A DNA stretch of 64,000 nucleotides from Nitrospira defluvii (GTDB lineage: Bacteria; Nitrospirota; Nitrospiria; Nitrospirales; Nitrospiraceae), in contig FP929003.1 of assembly GCA_000196815.1 (NCBI GenBank), forward strand, positions 2,193,501 to 2,257,500. Reading direction: 5' to 3'. The first letter of the stretch is position 1. Each line of letters opens with the position of its first letter. The notes beneath the pieces were generated by a model, which made no database searches, had not been told where the DNA came from, and saw only the letters and a list, made by a program, of their open reading frames with translations. This document shows positions 52,122 to 63,439 of this stretch, in pieces. The translations under genes were made by a program, and so were the position numbers.

Positions 52122-52490
52122 ATGGAGATTTGGGAAAGTGTGGTTCGGATGGTGTCGGCGCTCGGGGTCGTCCTGGCATTGATCCTGGGGCTGCTGGCCG
52201 TGGCGCGATCCGCCGTCGGGCGGCGCTTTCTCCCTGTGAGCGGCCCTCCGTTGGTCAAGATTTTGGGAAGTGGTCCGCTCGGGTCCAGAAAGCATGTGAT
52301 GGTGGTGGCCGTGGCAGGAGAGGTGCTGATCCTGGGCACCACCGCCACCGAATTGGTACCGCTCGGAAAAATCGCCGATCCCGACGTCGCGAAACGCCTC
52401 ATCGCCGAGGCGTCCATGCTGCCGTCCGGAGCAGCAACCGGAATCCCCGAGTCCGGCAACCTTGAGGAGATCGCGCGTGCACGCAGGTAG
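52122..52490 (+). CDS. fliO: Flagellar export protein FliO
   Basis: FliO assists assembly of the FliP-FliQ-FliR gate. The 122-residue protein has one N-terminal transmembrane helix (MVSALGVVLALILGLLAVARS) and a small cytoplasmic beta domain (VKILGSGPLGSRKHVMVVAV). Its stop overlaps the fliP start by 14 bases. Low conservation is usual for FliO; position and topology support it. Confidence 0.85.
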   Translation: MEIWESVVRMVSALGVVLALILGLLAVARSAVGRRFLPVSGPPLVKILGSGPLGSRKHVMVVAVAGEVLILGTTATELVPLGKIADPDVAKRLIAEASMLPSGAATGIPESGNLEEIARARR

Positions 52491-53277
52491 TGTCCTGAGC
52501 CGCCCGGGACAGCCATCGGTCGCGCAACGTTCCGGATGGTGGACCGGCTGCCTCATGAGTGTAGCCATCTTCGCCTGCCTGTTCGTCGCCACTTCCGCAT
52601 ACGCCGATGGGCCATCGCTCACGATCGATCTCGGCCAGGGCGGGAGCAAGCAGACTGCCGTAGTCCTGCAGATTCTGGCTCTGTTTACCGTCCTCTCCCT
52701 GGCGCCTGCCTTGTTCATCATGGTGACATCGTTTACCCGTATGGTCATCGTGCTGTCCTTTCTTCGCCAGGCCATGGGGACGCAGCAGGTACCGCCCAAT
52801 CAAGTTCTGATCAGCCTGGCGTTGTTTCTGACCATGTTCGTGATGGCTCCCGTCGGGCAGGCCGTCTACAAGGATGCCCTGCAACCGCTGCTCGCCGAGC
52901 AAATCGGGTACGAAGATGCCTGGAATCGGGGAATTCAGCCGATCCGGGCCTTCATGTTGAAACAAATGCGCGACAAGGATCTCGAACTGTTCATGGAGCT
53001 GTCGCACGCGCCAAAAGCGACGCAGGTCGAACAGGTGCCGATCCACGTGATCATTCCCGCCTTCGTCCTGAGTGAGCTGCGGATTGCGTTTCAGATCGGA
53101 TTTCTTCTCTACATTCCGTTCCTCATCGTGGACATGGTCGTCGCCAGCGTCTTGATGTCCATGGGCATGATGTTGTTGCCGCCGGTCATGATTTCGCTGC
53201 CGTTCAAACTGATTTTGTTCGTGCTTGCCGACGGCTGGTATCTGGTCGTCGGATCGATGGTCAGAAGCTTTCAGTAG
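52477..53277 (+). CDS. fliP: Flagellar export gate protein FliP
   Basis: FliP is the main gate subunit. The protein of about 266 residues has a signal peptide (MSVAIFACLFVATSAYA) after a 30-residue N-terminal extension, then four transmembrane helices with the family segments SFTRMVIVLSFLRQAMGTQQ and FQIGFLLYIPFLIVDMVVAS. The GTG at 52477 has a GAGGAG SD 8 bases upstream; an internal ATG at 52555 lacks one. The longer N-terminus is unusual but may be cleaved. Confidence 0.92.
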   Translation: MHAGSVLSRPGQPSVAQRSGWWTGCLMSVAIFACLFVATSAYADGPSLTIDLGQGGSKQTAVVLQILALFTVLSLAPALFIMVTSFTRMVIVLSFLRQAMGTQQVPPNQVLISLALFLTMFVMAPVGQAVYKDALQPLLAEQIGYEDAWNRGIQPIRAFMLKQMRDKDLELFMELSHAPKATQVEQVPIHVIIPAFVLSELRIAFQIGFLLYIPFLIVDMVVASVLMSMGMMLLPPVMISLPFKLILFVLADGWYLVVGSMVRSFQ

Positions 53278-53288
53278 GAGCGCGACGC

Positions 53289-53558
53289 ATGACGATTGAA
53301 ACCGTCACAGAAATCGGTCGCCAGGCGATTGAAACTACCATGCTGGTGTCGGCGCCGATCTTGGGTTTGAGCCTGATCGTGGGGTTGCTGGTCAGCACAT
53401 TTCAGGCGATGACTCAGATCAACGAAGCGACCTTGACCTTTGTGCCCAAGGTGCTGGCGGTGTTCGCCGCCACGCTCTTGTTTCTGCCCTGGATGATGGG
53501 CGTCCTCATTGCGTTTATGACCCATATCATCACGAGTATCCCGTCCCTGATTCACTGA
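53289..53558 (+). CDS. fliQ: Flagellar export gate protein FliQ
   Basis: FliQ is a small gate subunit of 89 residues with two transmembrane hairpin helices (TMLVSAPILGLSLIVGLLVS and VLAVFAATLLFLPWMMGVL) and the conserved TQINEATLTFVPK between them. A GTAGGAGCG SD precedes the ATG. It sits between fliP and fliR as expected. Confidence 0.95.
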   Translation: MTIETVTEIGRQAIETTMLVSAPILGLSLIVGLLVSTFQAMTQINEATLTFVPKVLAVFAATLLFLPWMMGVLIAFMTHIITSIPSLIH

Positions 53559-53570
53559 TAGGCCGGTACC

Positions 53571-54362
53571 ATGATGAGCGCCGCGCAAACCCTGCATCTC
53601 GCCCTGCCTCAGTTCCAGGCCTTTTCCATCCTGCTGGTGCGGATTGCCGGCATTGTCAGCGTCTTTCCTATCCTCAACACGCGCACGATTCCCATGCCGG
53701 TCAAAACGGGGCTCGTCGCCACGCTGGGCCTGGTCTTGGCGCCGATCATTCACCTGCCGAACCTGCCGAACGATCCGGTCCTGGTCATCGCCGGGATCGG
53801 CAGTGAGTTTCTGATCGGACTGACGATTGGTTTGGCCGTGCGATTGCTGTTCTCGGGGTTTCAGGTCGCCGGTGACATGATCGGCACGCAGATGGGTTTC
53901 AGCGCCATTCAAATGTTCGATCCCATGAGCCACCAGAACACGCCGATCATCGCGCAATTTCAACTCACGCTCGGCTCCCTGGTATTTCTGTCTCTCAACG
54001 CGCACCTGCTGGTGGTGCATGCGATCGGCATGAGCTACGAATACGTGCCGCCGTTCGGCGCCTCCTTATCCGACGGTATCGCTCAGGATATCATTCACCT
54101 GGCGCAAAATATGCTGGGAGTCGCCCTCAAGCTCGCGGCTCCCGTCTTCGCAACTCTTCTCATCGTCAATACCGTGCTGGCGATCCTTGGTCGGGCGGTA
54201 CCTCAGATGAATGTGTTTGTCACGAGTTTTCCGATCACCATCGGGGCGGGCTTCCTCGCGATGAGCCTGGCGATGCCCTTTACCCTGTTGTTGTTTGAAA
54301 AAGAATTCGAAACCCTGGTGGAAACCATCCTCGGACTCCTGAAGGCACTCGGTCATGGCTGA
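53571..54362 (+). CDS. fliR: Flagellar export gate protein FliR
   Basis: FliR closes the export gate and contacts FlhB. The 263-residue protein has about six transmembrane helices and family segments such as MGFSAIQMFDPMSHQNTPII and GRAVPQMNVFVTSFPI. The gene begins 12 bases after fliQ and overlaps flhB by 8 bases. A second Met follows the first. Confidence 0.95.
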   Translation: MMSAAQTLHLALPQFQAFSILLVRIAGIVSVFPILNTRTIPMPVKTGLVATLGLVLAPIIHLPNLPNDPVLVIAGIGSEFLIGLTIGLAVRLLFSGFQVAGDMIGTQMGFSAIQMFDPMSHQNTPIIAQFQLTLGSLVFLSLNAHLLVVHAIGMSYEYVPPFGASLSDGIAQDIIHLAQNMLGVALKLAAPVFATLLIVNTVLAILGRAVPQMNVFVTSFPITIGAGFLAMSLAMPFTLLLFEKEFETLVETILGLLKALGHG

Positions 54363-55437
54363 CAGCGGACAGAATCGGACAGAACAGGCAACCCCGAAAC
54401 GCAAAGCTGATGCACGGGCGAAAGGTCAGGTCGCTCTCAGTCGGGATGCCGCCATGGCGGTGGGGTTATTGGGAAGCTTAGGCGCGCTCTATTGGATGAC
54501 GCCAGGCATTCTGAACGGGCTTCGGGAGTCGCTTCAATTGTGGCTGAGCAAATCCATGGAGGAGTCCACGCAGCGCACACTGAGTCTCGACCATCTGCAT
54601 TTAATCCTGAGGCAGGTCGGAGTCGATGTGTTTGTCATGCTTGGCCCGGTCATTGCCGGGATCGCGGTGGTGGGCGTTGGCGCCAACCTCATCCAAACCG
54701 GTTTCCTCTGGAAGCGAGACGCCCTGCAATTGGAGTTTTCCCGCATTAGCCCGATGGCCGGGTTCTCACGGCTCTTCTCCGTCCGGTCCTTCAGCGAGCT
54801 GGTGAAATCGTGGCTCAAGATCTTCGCCATCGGAGGAGTCGGCTATCTCACGATCAAGCAGGACATGGTGCTGTTCTCTCCCCTGACGCAATTCGGCATG
54901 GAGACGCTCTTGCCGACGGTCGGGTGGGCGACATTCAAAGCTGCGCTCATGATGGGAGGGGCGGCCCTGGTGATCGGCGGCCTCGACTACGGCTTCCAAC
55001 GGTTTGAATGGGAACGCGATCTCCGCATGTCACGCGACGAAATCAAAGAGGAAAGTCGGGCGGCGGAAGGAGACCCGGGGCTGAAGGCGAAGATCCGGAG
55101 CACTCAACGAGAGATGTCCCGGAAACGCATGATGGCCGCCGTACCGAAGGCGGATGTCATCATCACCAACCCGACGCACCTGGCGGTGGCTCTGAAGTAT
55201 GACTCCAAGGCCATGGGCGCGCCGATCGTCGTGGCCAAGGGCGCCGGCTACGTGGCCGAGAAGATACGGGAAATCGGTCGACAACACGGAGTCATGATCG
55301 TCGAAAACAAGTTGGTCGCACGTACCCTGTTTAAACTGGTCGAGGTGGGTCGGGAAGTGCCCGAAGATCTCTATCGTGCGGTTGCCGAAATCCTGGCGTT
55401 TGTGTATCGCGTGCGCGGCAAACTGCCGCCCGCGTAA
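54355..55437 (+). CDS. flhB: Flagellar export switch protein FlhB
   Basis: FlhB switches export specificity after autocleavage at NPTH, present as TNPTHLAVALKYD near residue 268. The 360-residue protein has four transmembrane helices followed by the cytoplasmic domain. The motif is intact, so cleavage and the switch partnered with FliK should work. It overlaps fliR by 8 bases. Confidence 0.96.
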   Translation: MADSGQNRTEQATPKRKADARAKGQVALSRDAAMAVGLLGSLGALYWMTPGILNGLRESLQLWLSKSMEESTQRTLSLDHLHLILRQVGVDVFVMLGPVIAGIAVVGVGANLIQTGFLWKRDALQLEFSRISPMAGFSRLFSVRSFSELVKSWLKIFAIGGVGYLTIKQDMVLFSPLTQFGMETLLPTVGWATFKAALMMGGAALVIGGLDYGFQRFEWERDLRMSRDEIKEESRAAEGDPGLKAKIRSTQREMSRKRMMAAVPKADVIITNPTHLAVALKYDSKAMGAPIVVAKGAGYVAEKIREIGRQHGVMIVENKLVARTLFKLVEVGREVPEDLYRAVAEILAFVYRVRGKLPPA

Positions 55438-55459
55438 AGCGGATTGGAGTGGAGTGTAG

Positions 55460-57564
55460 ATGACAAACGAGCAGACATCCGTATCCACGACCTCCTTGGT
55501 CAAACACCCGGACATCATGATGTCCGTAGGGGTCGTGGGCATTCTGATGGTCATGTTGATTCCTCTTCCCCGGTTCGTTCTGGATCTGCTCCTCGCCTTC
55601 AACATCACACTCTCCATCATCGTGCTGCTGGTCGGCATGCAGGTACGCCGGCCGCTTGAATTCTCGGTGTTTCCGTCGATTCTGCTGATGGTGACGCTCC
55701 TGCGCCTCGCCCTCAATATCGCCTCCACGCGCTTGATTCTCCTGCACGGCAATGAAGGCGCCGCCGCCGCAGGCGAAGTCATTCGGGCCTTCGGCACATT
55801 CGTGGTCGGCGGCAACTACACCGTCGGGCTCGTCGTGTTCAGCATTCTCGTCATCATCAACTTCGTGGTCATCACCAAGGGCGCCGGACGCGTCGCCGAA
55901 GTGGCGGCCCGATTCACCTTGGACGCGATGCCCGGCAAACAGATGAGCATCGACGCCGATCTGAACGCCGGCCTGATCAACGACAAAGAGGCCCGTCAAC
56001 GCAGGAAAGAGATCGCTCAGGAAGCCGATTTCTATGGCGCCATGGACGGTTCGAGCAAGTTTGTGCGCGGCGACGCCGTGGCGGCCGTCATTATCACGCT
56101 CGTCAACATTCTGGGCGGGTTGACGATCGGTGTGTTGCAGCAGGGCATGACGCTGGCCGCAGCGGCGCAGACCTATACGTTGTTGACGGTGGGTGAAGGC
56201 CTCGTGGCACAGGTGCCGGCGCTCATTGTTTCGACCGCGGCCGGTATCGTCATCACTCGCGCCGCCTCCGAAGTGAACTTAGGATTTGAGATCAGCCGTC
56301 AGGTCCTCATTTCCCCGAAGGCGATCGGCACGGCTTCAGGGATTCTGATCACCCTGGGCCTGGTCCCGGGACTTCCCCATCTCGCGTTCCTCGCATTGGG
56401 CGGCCTGACCGCCTGGATGGCGTATCAGATCAACGAACAGCAGAAGACTGTCGAAGCCGCACCGGCCCAGGCTTCCACACAGGTCAAAGCCGAAGAGGCC
56501 GCGACACAAGTGGTTCCCCTGGATCTCATGGAAGTACAGGTCGGCTACGGCCTCATCGGGCTCGTCGATGGCGGGCAGGGCGGCGCCTTGCTGGATCGTA
56601 TCAAAGGGCTTCGGCGACAGTTCGCGGAACAGATGGGCTTTGTCCTGCCGCCGATCCATATCCGCGACAACTTACAGCTTCGGCCCAACGAATATGCAGC
56701 GTTGCTCAAAGGCGTGGAACTCGCCAAGTCAGAGGTGATGCCGGCACATGTGCTCGCGATCGATCCCGGTACGGCTCAGCGGGGGGCCATCCATGGGTTG
56801 CCGACCAAAGAACCGGCGTTCGGCCTGCCGGCCATGTGGGTGCCGGAGCAGCAACGTGAACAGGCGCAAATGGCGGGGTATACGGTCGTGGATCCGGGAT
56901 CGGCCATCGCAACCCACTTGTCCGAGTTGATCAAACGGCATGCGCATGAACTGCTGGGGCGGCAAGAAGTGCAGGGTTTGCTGGATCAACTAGGCAAAAA
57001 TCACCCTAAGCTGGTTGAGGAAGTGATTCCCAATCTGATTCCGTTGGGCACACTCGTCAGAGTTTTGTCGCATCTCCTGAGGGAGGGTGTACCAATTCGT
57101 GACTTGCGGACGATTCTTGAAACTCTTGCCGACCATGCGGCAACCACAAAAGACGCCGATATTTTGACGGAAGTCGTCAGGCAATCGCTGGGACGGACCA
57201 TCACGAAGCAATATCTCGCGCCAGATGGCTCGTTGCCGATCATCGGACTGGACCCGCGATTGGATCGCACGCTCGCCGATCAAGCGAATGCAGCCGGACA
57301 GGGTTCCCAGTGGGTGCCCGACCCGCTGGTGGCACAGAAACTGCTCACTGCATTGAAGGCTGCCGCGGAACGTATGGTCGGGCGCGGGCATCAACCGGTC
57401 ATTTTGTGCTCGCCTTCGTTGCGACGACATCTGCGGAAACTGACGGACAGAATTTTGCACTCGGTTCCGATTTTAGGATTGAACGAGGTGGAGAGCGTGA
57501 CACGTTTGCAAGCAGTGGAAACCGTACGGCTCGACCTTGAGGTCGGTGAAACCAGGAGCTTGGC

Positions 57565-57568
<4 letters not shown>
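55460..57568 (+). CDS. flhA: Flagellar export protein FlhA
   Basis: FlhA is the main export gate ring and binds chaperone-substrate complexes. The 702-residue protein has about eight transmembrane helices, the conserved cytoplasmic FHIPEP-type loop (ATRFTLDAMPGKQMSIDADL region) and a large C-terminal domain with Gly-rich segments and PLG motifs. It overlaps flhF by 4 bases. Confidence 0.96.
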
Positions 57569-58848
<1,280 letters not shown>

Positions 58849-58876
58849 GCGACTGGCGAACAAGAGGGGAGTGACG

Positions 58877-59743
58877 ATGGCGATGCAACCAGGAATTTTG
58901 GATCCGCAGATGAGAGCGCTTGATGACAACGTCGGTCCCTCCCGCACGCAAGTGATCACCGTCACCAGCGGAAAAGGCGGGGTGGGAAAGACCAATGTTG
59001 TGGCGAATACCGCCATCGCCCTGGCTCAAACCGGAAAGCGTGTACTCGTGCTGGATGCGGATCTCGGGCTTGGGAATGTCGATATTTTGCTCGGCCTGAC
59101 ACCGAAATACACGTTGGAACATGTACTCGCAAAGACCTGCCGGCTGGAAGACATCGCGCTGACCGGACCGCACGGCATTACCGTCCTCCCGGCCAGTACC
59201 GGTATCTCCCAGTTGACGATCCTGACGGAAGCCCAACAGCTCATCCTTCAAGATGAGCTTGAGCGATTGGCATCGAACATGGATGTCCTGTTGATCGACA
59301 CCGGTGCGGGCATTTCCTCGACCGTGACCTACTTTGCGGCGGCGGCCCAATCCATCGTTGTCGTGGTGTCTCCCGAGCCGACCTCCATGACGGACGCCTA
59401 TGCGTTGATGAAAGTCCTGTTGCGGCAGTACCGGGAGCGCCGCTTCCATGTGCTCGTCAACATGGTGAAGTCGCCGAGGGACGCCGCACGGATCTTCCGG
59501 AAACTGGAGTTGGCCGTCAGTCGATTTCTGCATATTTCGCTGGATTATCTGGGTGCGATTCCCCTGGACGACTATGTGCCGATGGCCGTGACCCAGCAGC
59601 GGGCCGTCATCGATCTCTTTCCGCACGCGCCGTCCAGCCGTGCGTTTCGAGACCTGACTGAGGCGGTGGCTCAGTTGACCCCACCGGCGCTTCCCAAAGG
59701 CACAGTGCAGTTCCTCTGGCAACAACTTTTGCGGACGCACTGA
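58877..59743 (+). CDS. flhG: FlhG/FleN-type MinD-like ATPase
   Basis: FlhG limits flagellar number and antagonises FlhF. The 288-residue protein has the deviant Walker A SGKGGVGKTNV, the switch LLIDTGAGISS and a DLGLGNVDILLG segment typical of MinD/ParA ATPases. The ATG at 58877 has AGGGGAG upstream; a longer open frame to 58628 covers the end of flhF. It is followed by fliA after 18 bases. Confidence 0.93.
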   Translation: MAMQPGILDPQMRALDDNVGPSRTQVITVTSGKGGVGKTNVVANTAIALAQTGKRVLVLDADLGLGNVDILLGLTPKYTLEHVLAKTCRLEDIALTGPHGITVLPASTGISQLTILTEAQQLILQDELERLASNMDVLLIDTGAGISSTVTYFAAAAQSIVVVVSPEPTSMTDAYALMKVLLRQYRERRFHVLVNMVKSPRDAARIFRKLELAVSRFLHISLDYLGAIPLDDYVPMAVTQQRAVIDLFPHAPSSRAFRDLTEAVAQLTPPALPKGTVQFLWQQLLRTH

Positions 59744-59761
59744 CTGAAAGGACTGTAGCGA

Positions 59762-60523
59762 ATGATGGACGCTCGAAAAATGTCTGCGGTCAGAAACGCC
59801 CCGCGCCGGGTGATTGCGGAGGCGGATCGCGAACGGGTGATTCAGGAATTCACCCACGTCGTGAAGGCCATGGCCCATCGGCTGGCGTTTCGCCTGCCGG
59901 CTTATATGGACGCGGAGGATCTCATATCCGTCGGGATCATGGGCCTCATGGATGCGATGGACAAGTACGATCCGACTCGCGAAGCCAAGTTCAAAACCTA
60001 CGCGGAGTTCCGTATCCGTGGCGCGATGCTCGATGAAATCCGGTCGATGGATTGGATTCCTCGCTCGGTCCATGAACGGATTACGCTCCTGCAAAAGACG
60101 TATTCCGAGCTGTTGCACAGACTCGGGCGGCCGCCGACGGACCAGGAAGTCGGCAAGGAACTGAAGATGTCCGCGGAGGAACTGGATGAATTCCTCACTC
60201 GCTCACGCGGCGCCGTGGTGATCAGCCTGGACGACCTCGGCGTGCAGGATGCGGACGGGCATAAAATCATCAGTGTATTGACCGACTCCAATCAGCCGGA
60301 TCCTCTCTCGGTCCTGGTGAACGAACGGGCGCGCCACGTGCTCGAAGCGGCGATCCATGATCTGCCGGAAAAGGAACGGTTGGTATTGTCGCTTTACTAT
60401 TTCGAGGAACTCACGATGAAGGAGATCGGGCAGGCGCTCAAGGTGACCGAATCGCGCGTATGCCAGATTCATTCGAAAGCCATCCTTCATTTGAAAGCGC
60501 GGCTCGAACCGGTGGATGTGTGA
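59762..60523 (+). CDS. fliA: Flagellar sigma factor FliA (sigma-28)
   Basis: FliA drives late flagellar genes such as flagellin. The 253-residue protein has sigma region 2 (LISVGIMGLMDAMDKYDPTR, FKTYAEFRIRGAMLDEIRSM), region 3 and region 4 with the HTH (ELTMKEIGQALKVTESRVCQIHS). No anti-sigma factor flgM is seen within the window. It follows flhG in the usual flhF-flhG-fliA order. Confidence 0.96.
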   Translation: MMDARKMSAVRNAPRRVIAEADRERVIQEFTHVVKAMAHRLAFRLPAYMDAEDLISVGIMGLMDAMDKYDPTREAKFKTYAEFRIRGAMLDEIRSMDWIPRSVHERITLLQKTYSELLHRLGRPPTDQEVGKELKMSAEELDEFLTRSRGAVVISLDDLGVQDADGHKIISVLTDSNQPDPLSVLVNERARHVLEAAIHDLPEKERLVLSLYYFEELTMKEIGQALKVTESRVCQIHSKAILHLKARLEPVDV

Positions 60524-60682
60524 GATGACCACCCGGACGGTGTAGCGGTCGTTGCTGTTCGTTCGTATCGTCGGCCCCCGGGCGTTGTCGCGCGGGCCAC
60601 CATGCCTTTAGTTTCGCCTCCACTTTTCCGATACCTCCCTAGTCCAACATCCCGTTGGCTGCGCTGCTCCATCGGGGAGGGT

Positions 60683-61558
60683 ATGCATTCGTCACGTCCT
60701 GAACACAACACCTCGAACGACCGCAACGGGGCTGAGTTAACGAACCGGCATGGGTGGTCCGACGACGAAGCGGGTACCGAATCGCTTGAGAGCGCTCGAC
60801 TCGGCGTCGTGGCTTGTATCCTGTTCATGGCCGGCGGATTGTATTGGACCGCCTCTGTGGGCCTGCTGACGCTCTCGGCGTTGACGGCCTATCCCGTCAT
60901 GATCTCGGCTGCTCTTCTCCTCACGCTCCTGGTCTTCGGCGCCACGCTCTGGACTCCGCGTGGCCCGCAATCGGCATCCGGGATGCACTCGCTGTCGGAA
61001 GATGCGAACGGATCCGGCATGAACACCTATGACTCGGTCACCGGATTGCCGACCTATCGCCTCTTTGCATCTCTCCTCAAGCAAGCCCTGGCGCATGCCG
61101 GCCAGCATGGCCGGCCGGTAGCGGTCCTCATGATCGAGCTGGATCACTTCACCCCAAAGACCGACGAACAGGCGCGAATCAACCTCAACCTCATGTATCG
61201 CGTTCACGCCGCGCGTGTGAAGAGCGCCCTGCGCACGACCGATACGGTGGCAAGACTTGCTGAACGCACATTTGTCGTCCTGCTGGATCAGGTCACGGAC
61301 CCCGAGGAGGTACTGGCCATCGCCAGGAAGATGCAACGCACGATATCGCTGCCGGTCACGTTTGACGGGCACGAACTGTTTCTAACCAGCCGGATTGGAA
61401 TCAGTCTCTCCAGCCCTCAAACTGAGGACGATAACGCGCTCCTCGATGCGGCCACCCGGGCCGTGGCAACGGCTCGGGCCGAAGGGTACGCCCTCTATGG
61501 ACTCCCGGGTGCGATGGCATCCGCCTCCGCCGATGCCAGGTCCACGATCGCTGCCTGA
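60683..61558 (+). CDS. Membrane protein with degenerate GGDEF domain
   Basis: This 291-residue protein has two transmembrane helices (LGVVACILFMAGGLYWTASV and VMISAALLLTLLVFGATLW) and a C-terminal GGDEF-like domain from about residue 112 (YDSVTGLPTYRLFASLL). The catalytic GGDEF signature is replaced by AERTF and the metal-binding DxDxFK motif by ELDHFTPK, so diguanylate cyclase activity is unlikely. It may act as a c-di-GMP effector or regulator of flagella. The ATG at 60683 has SD GGGGAGG; an upstream open frame to 60602 is rejected. Position between fliA and flgF supports a flagellar or c-di-GMP link. Confidence 0.75.
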   Translation: MHSSRPEHNTSNDRNGAELTNRHGWSDDEAGTESLESARLGVVACILFMAGGLYWTASVGLLTLSALTAYPVMISAALLLTLLVFGATLWTPRGPQSASGMHSLSEDANGSGMNTYDSVTGLPTYRLFASLLKQALAHAGQHGRPVAVLMIELDHFTPKTDEQARINLNLMYRVHAARVKSALRTTDTVARLAERTFVVLLDQVTDPEEVLAIARKMQRTISLPVTFDGHELFLTSRIGISLSSPQTEDDNALLDAATRAVATARAEGYALYGLPGAMASASADARSTIAA

Positions 61559-61777
61559 TCTCCAGAACTCTCGTCGCGCACAATTCCATGTAGGCAGGAC
61601 TTTCCCTGTTTCCGGCAAAGACTTCCGGGTTGCCATGCCGCTTGACAGGCGCCGTTGACGGCGGAAGAATTTTCCCGACGTCGCCTCAATTACCCTTCGG
61701 TTCCCATCTCTCGACAATCACAAGGATTTTCGTCCGGCCCTCGCTTGGGCTGCGGCAGGCCGCCCGGCGTATCGCGA

Positions 61778-61793
61778 TGGCATGTCCATTGCT
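61778..61793 (+). promoter_or_regulatory. Sigma-54 promoter of the flgFG operon
   Basis: TGGCATGTCCATTGCT has GG at 61779-61780, a 10-base spacer and GC at 61791-61792, with a good -12 TTGC. The flgF ATG lies 45 bases beyond the element. The rest of the intergenic region (61559-61837) has no gene. Confidence 0.82.
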
Positions 61794-61837
61794 AACTCCT
61801 TCTGCAACACAACAGGTTCATCTGGAACAGACGAACA

Positions 61838-62605
61838 ATGAATCGAGCCATCTACCCCATACTGTCAGGCGCCGTCGCCCAGGAAAAACAACTCACGGTC
61901 TTCGCCAACAATCTGGCGAACGTGAACACGGCCGGATTCAAGCAGGACCAGCAGGGATTCCGCGGCCTCTTTGCCCGTGCCAGTTCGACAGGGACGGGAG
62001 TGGTATCAGGAGGCCTCTCCTCCGCCATTTCGACCAGACCGGCCGGTCCCAGCGAACGGGTATTTGCCGAGGTGCATGGAGTTCGAACGGCCTTTGAGCC
62101 GGGGCGGATCCGCATTACGGGTAATCCGCTGGATGTCGCCATACAGAGCGATGGGTTTTTTGAGGTCAAGACTCCTGACGGCGTTCGCTACACACGCAAC
62201 GGCATCTTTTCTCTCGACAGCCAACGACGCCTGGTCACCAATCTCGGGCATCCGGTCATGGGCACCAAAGGAGAGATCAAGGTGCCGCCCGGCAATATCC
62301 AGATCAATGCGGAGGGGGCGATTCAGGTGGACGGGACTCCGATCGGCAGCATCAAGGTGGTCGAGTTTCCTGAGAACGGGATGCCGCAGAAGTTTGCCGA
62401 AGGACTGTTTGTCGGCGGGAAACCGGCAGTGTCGACAAGGCCGCAGGTGCAGTCGGGACACATCGAGGAGTCCAACGTGAATTCGTTGAGTGAAATGGTG
62501 AAGATGATGCAAGGCATGCGCAGTTACGAGTCGGCGCAGAAATTGATCCAAACGATGGATCGCATGACCGAAACGGCCATTCAGGATCTGGGCCGGGTGC
62601 AATAG
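61838..62605 (+). CDS. flgF: Flagellar rod protein FlgF
   Basis: FlgF is a proximal rod subunit of the FlgE/F/G family. The 255-residue protein has the N-terminal motif FANNLANVNTAGFKQD, a central domain with FALDIQSDGFFEV-type sequence (here VAIQSDGFFEVK), and C-terminal LSEMVKMMQGMRSYESAQK. It directly precedes flgG. The call rests on order and size: FlgF and FlgG are paralogues, and this copy comes first. Confidence 0.92.
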   Translation: MNRAIYPILSGAVAQEKQLTVFANNLANVNTAGFKQDQQGFRGLFARASSTGTGVVSGGLSSAISTRPAGPSERVFAEVHGVRTAFEPGRIRITGNPLDVAIQSDGFFEVKTPDGVRYTRNGIFSLDSQRRLVTNLGHPVMGTKGEIKVPPGNIQINAEGAIQVDGTPIGSIKVVEFPENGMPQKFAEGLFVGGKPAVSTRPQVQSGHIEESNVNSLSEMVKMMQGMRSYESAQKLIQTMDRMTETAIQDLGRVQ

Positions 62606-62614
62606 GAGGAGCGT

Positions 62615-63406
62615 ATGATTCGCGCAATGTGGACGGCCGCGACGGGCATGACGGCCCAGCAACTGAACGTGGATACCATCGCCAACAATCTGGCGAACGT
62701 GAACACGAACGCGTTCAAACGCAGCCGTGCGGAATTCGGCGATCTGCTCTATCAGATTCAACGCTTGCCGGGCACGAACGCGTCGAACGTGGGCGTCTTT
62801 CCTGTCGGCGTGCAGGTCGGAGGCGGTGTGCGTCCCATTACCGTGGCCAAGGAATGGGTGCAAGGTAACATGCGGCAGACCGGAAACGATCTCGACCTGG
62901 CCATCGACGGCGCCGGATTTTTCCAAGTGACCCGGCCCGACGGGACCATCATGTATACCCGCAACGGATCCTTCAAGCGCGACAACGTCGGCAATCTCGT
63001 GACCGGCGACGGCGACCAGCTCAACCCGGTGATTACGATTCCGTCGGGGGCATTGAAAATCGATGTGGGCCAGGACGGCACCGTCTCCGTGCTGCTTCCC
63101 GGCGTCACACAAGCGTCGCAGGTGGGGCAGATTCAGCTGGTCCGCTTCGACAACCCTTCGGGCCTGGTGGCGATGGGCGGCAACCTGTTCCTGGACAGCT
63201 TTGCCTCCGGGCCCGCGCAACAGGGCACAGGCGGATTCTCGACCGGCTTCGGCACCTTGCAGCAGGGGTTCCTGGAAAGTTCGAACGTCAACCTGGCGGA
63301 GGAGATGGTCAACATGATCATCGCCCAACGGAGTTACGAAATTAACTCCAAGACCATTCAGGCATCCGATGAAATGATGCAGATTGCCAACAACCTGCGC
63401 CGGTAA
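62615..63406 (+). CDS. flgG: Flagellar distal rod protein FlgG
   Basis: FlgG is the distal rod subunit. The 263-residue protein begins MIRAMWTAATGMTAQQLNVD and ends in VNMIIAQRSYEINSKTIQAS, both typical of FlgG. A GGAGGAGCGT SD precedes the ATG. It shares a 24-base identical stretch with flgF near the N-terminal motif. It is followed by flgA. Confidence 0.95.
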   Translation: MIRAMWTAATGMTAQQLNVDTIANNLANVNTNAFKRSRAEFGDLLYQIQRLPGTNASNVGVFPVGVQVGGGVRPITVAKEWVQGNMRQTGNDLDLAIDGAGFFQVTRPDGTIMYTRNGSFKRDNVGNLVTGDGDQLNPVITIPSGALKIDVGQDGTVSVLLPGVTQASQVGQIQLVRFDNPSGLVAMGGNLFLDSFASGPAQQGTGGFSTGFGTLQQGFLESSNVNLAEEMVNMIIAQRSYEINSKTIQASDEMMQIANNLRR

Positions 63407-63439
63407 TCGGCGCCGCACCTTCAACCAAGGGTGACACCT

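Noticed and set aside
61900-62710. Identical 24-base stretch in flgF and flgG
   Set aside because: It encodes the conserved N-terminal rod motif of two paralogues and needs no mobile or regulatory explanation.
62006-63424. Long antisense open frame across flgF and flgG
   Set aside because: It is a shadow of high-GC coding on the plus strand, with no SD and low-quality, His/Arg-rich composition; flgF and flgG are clear.
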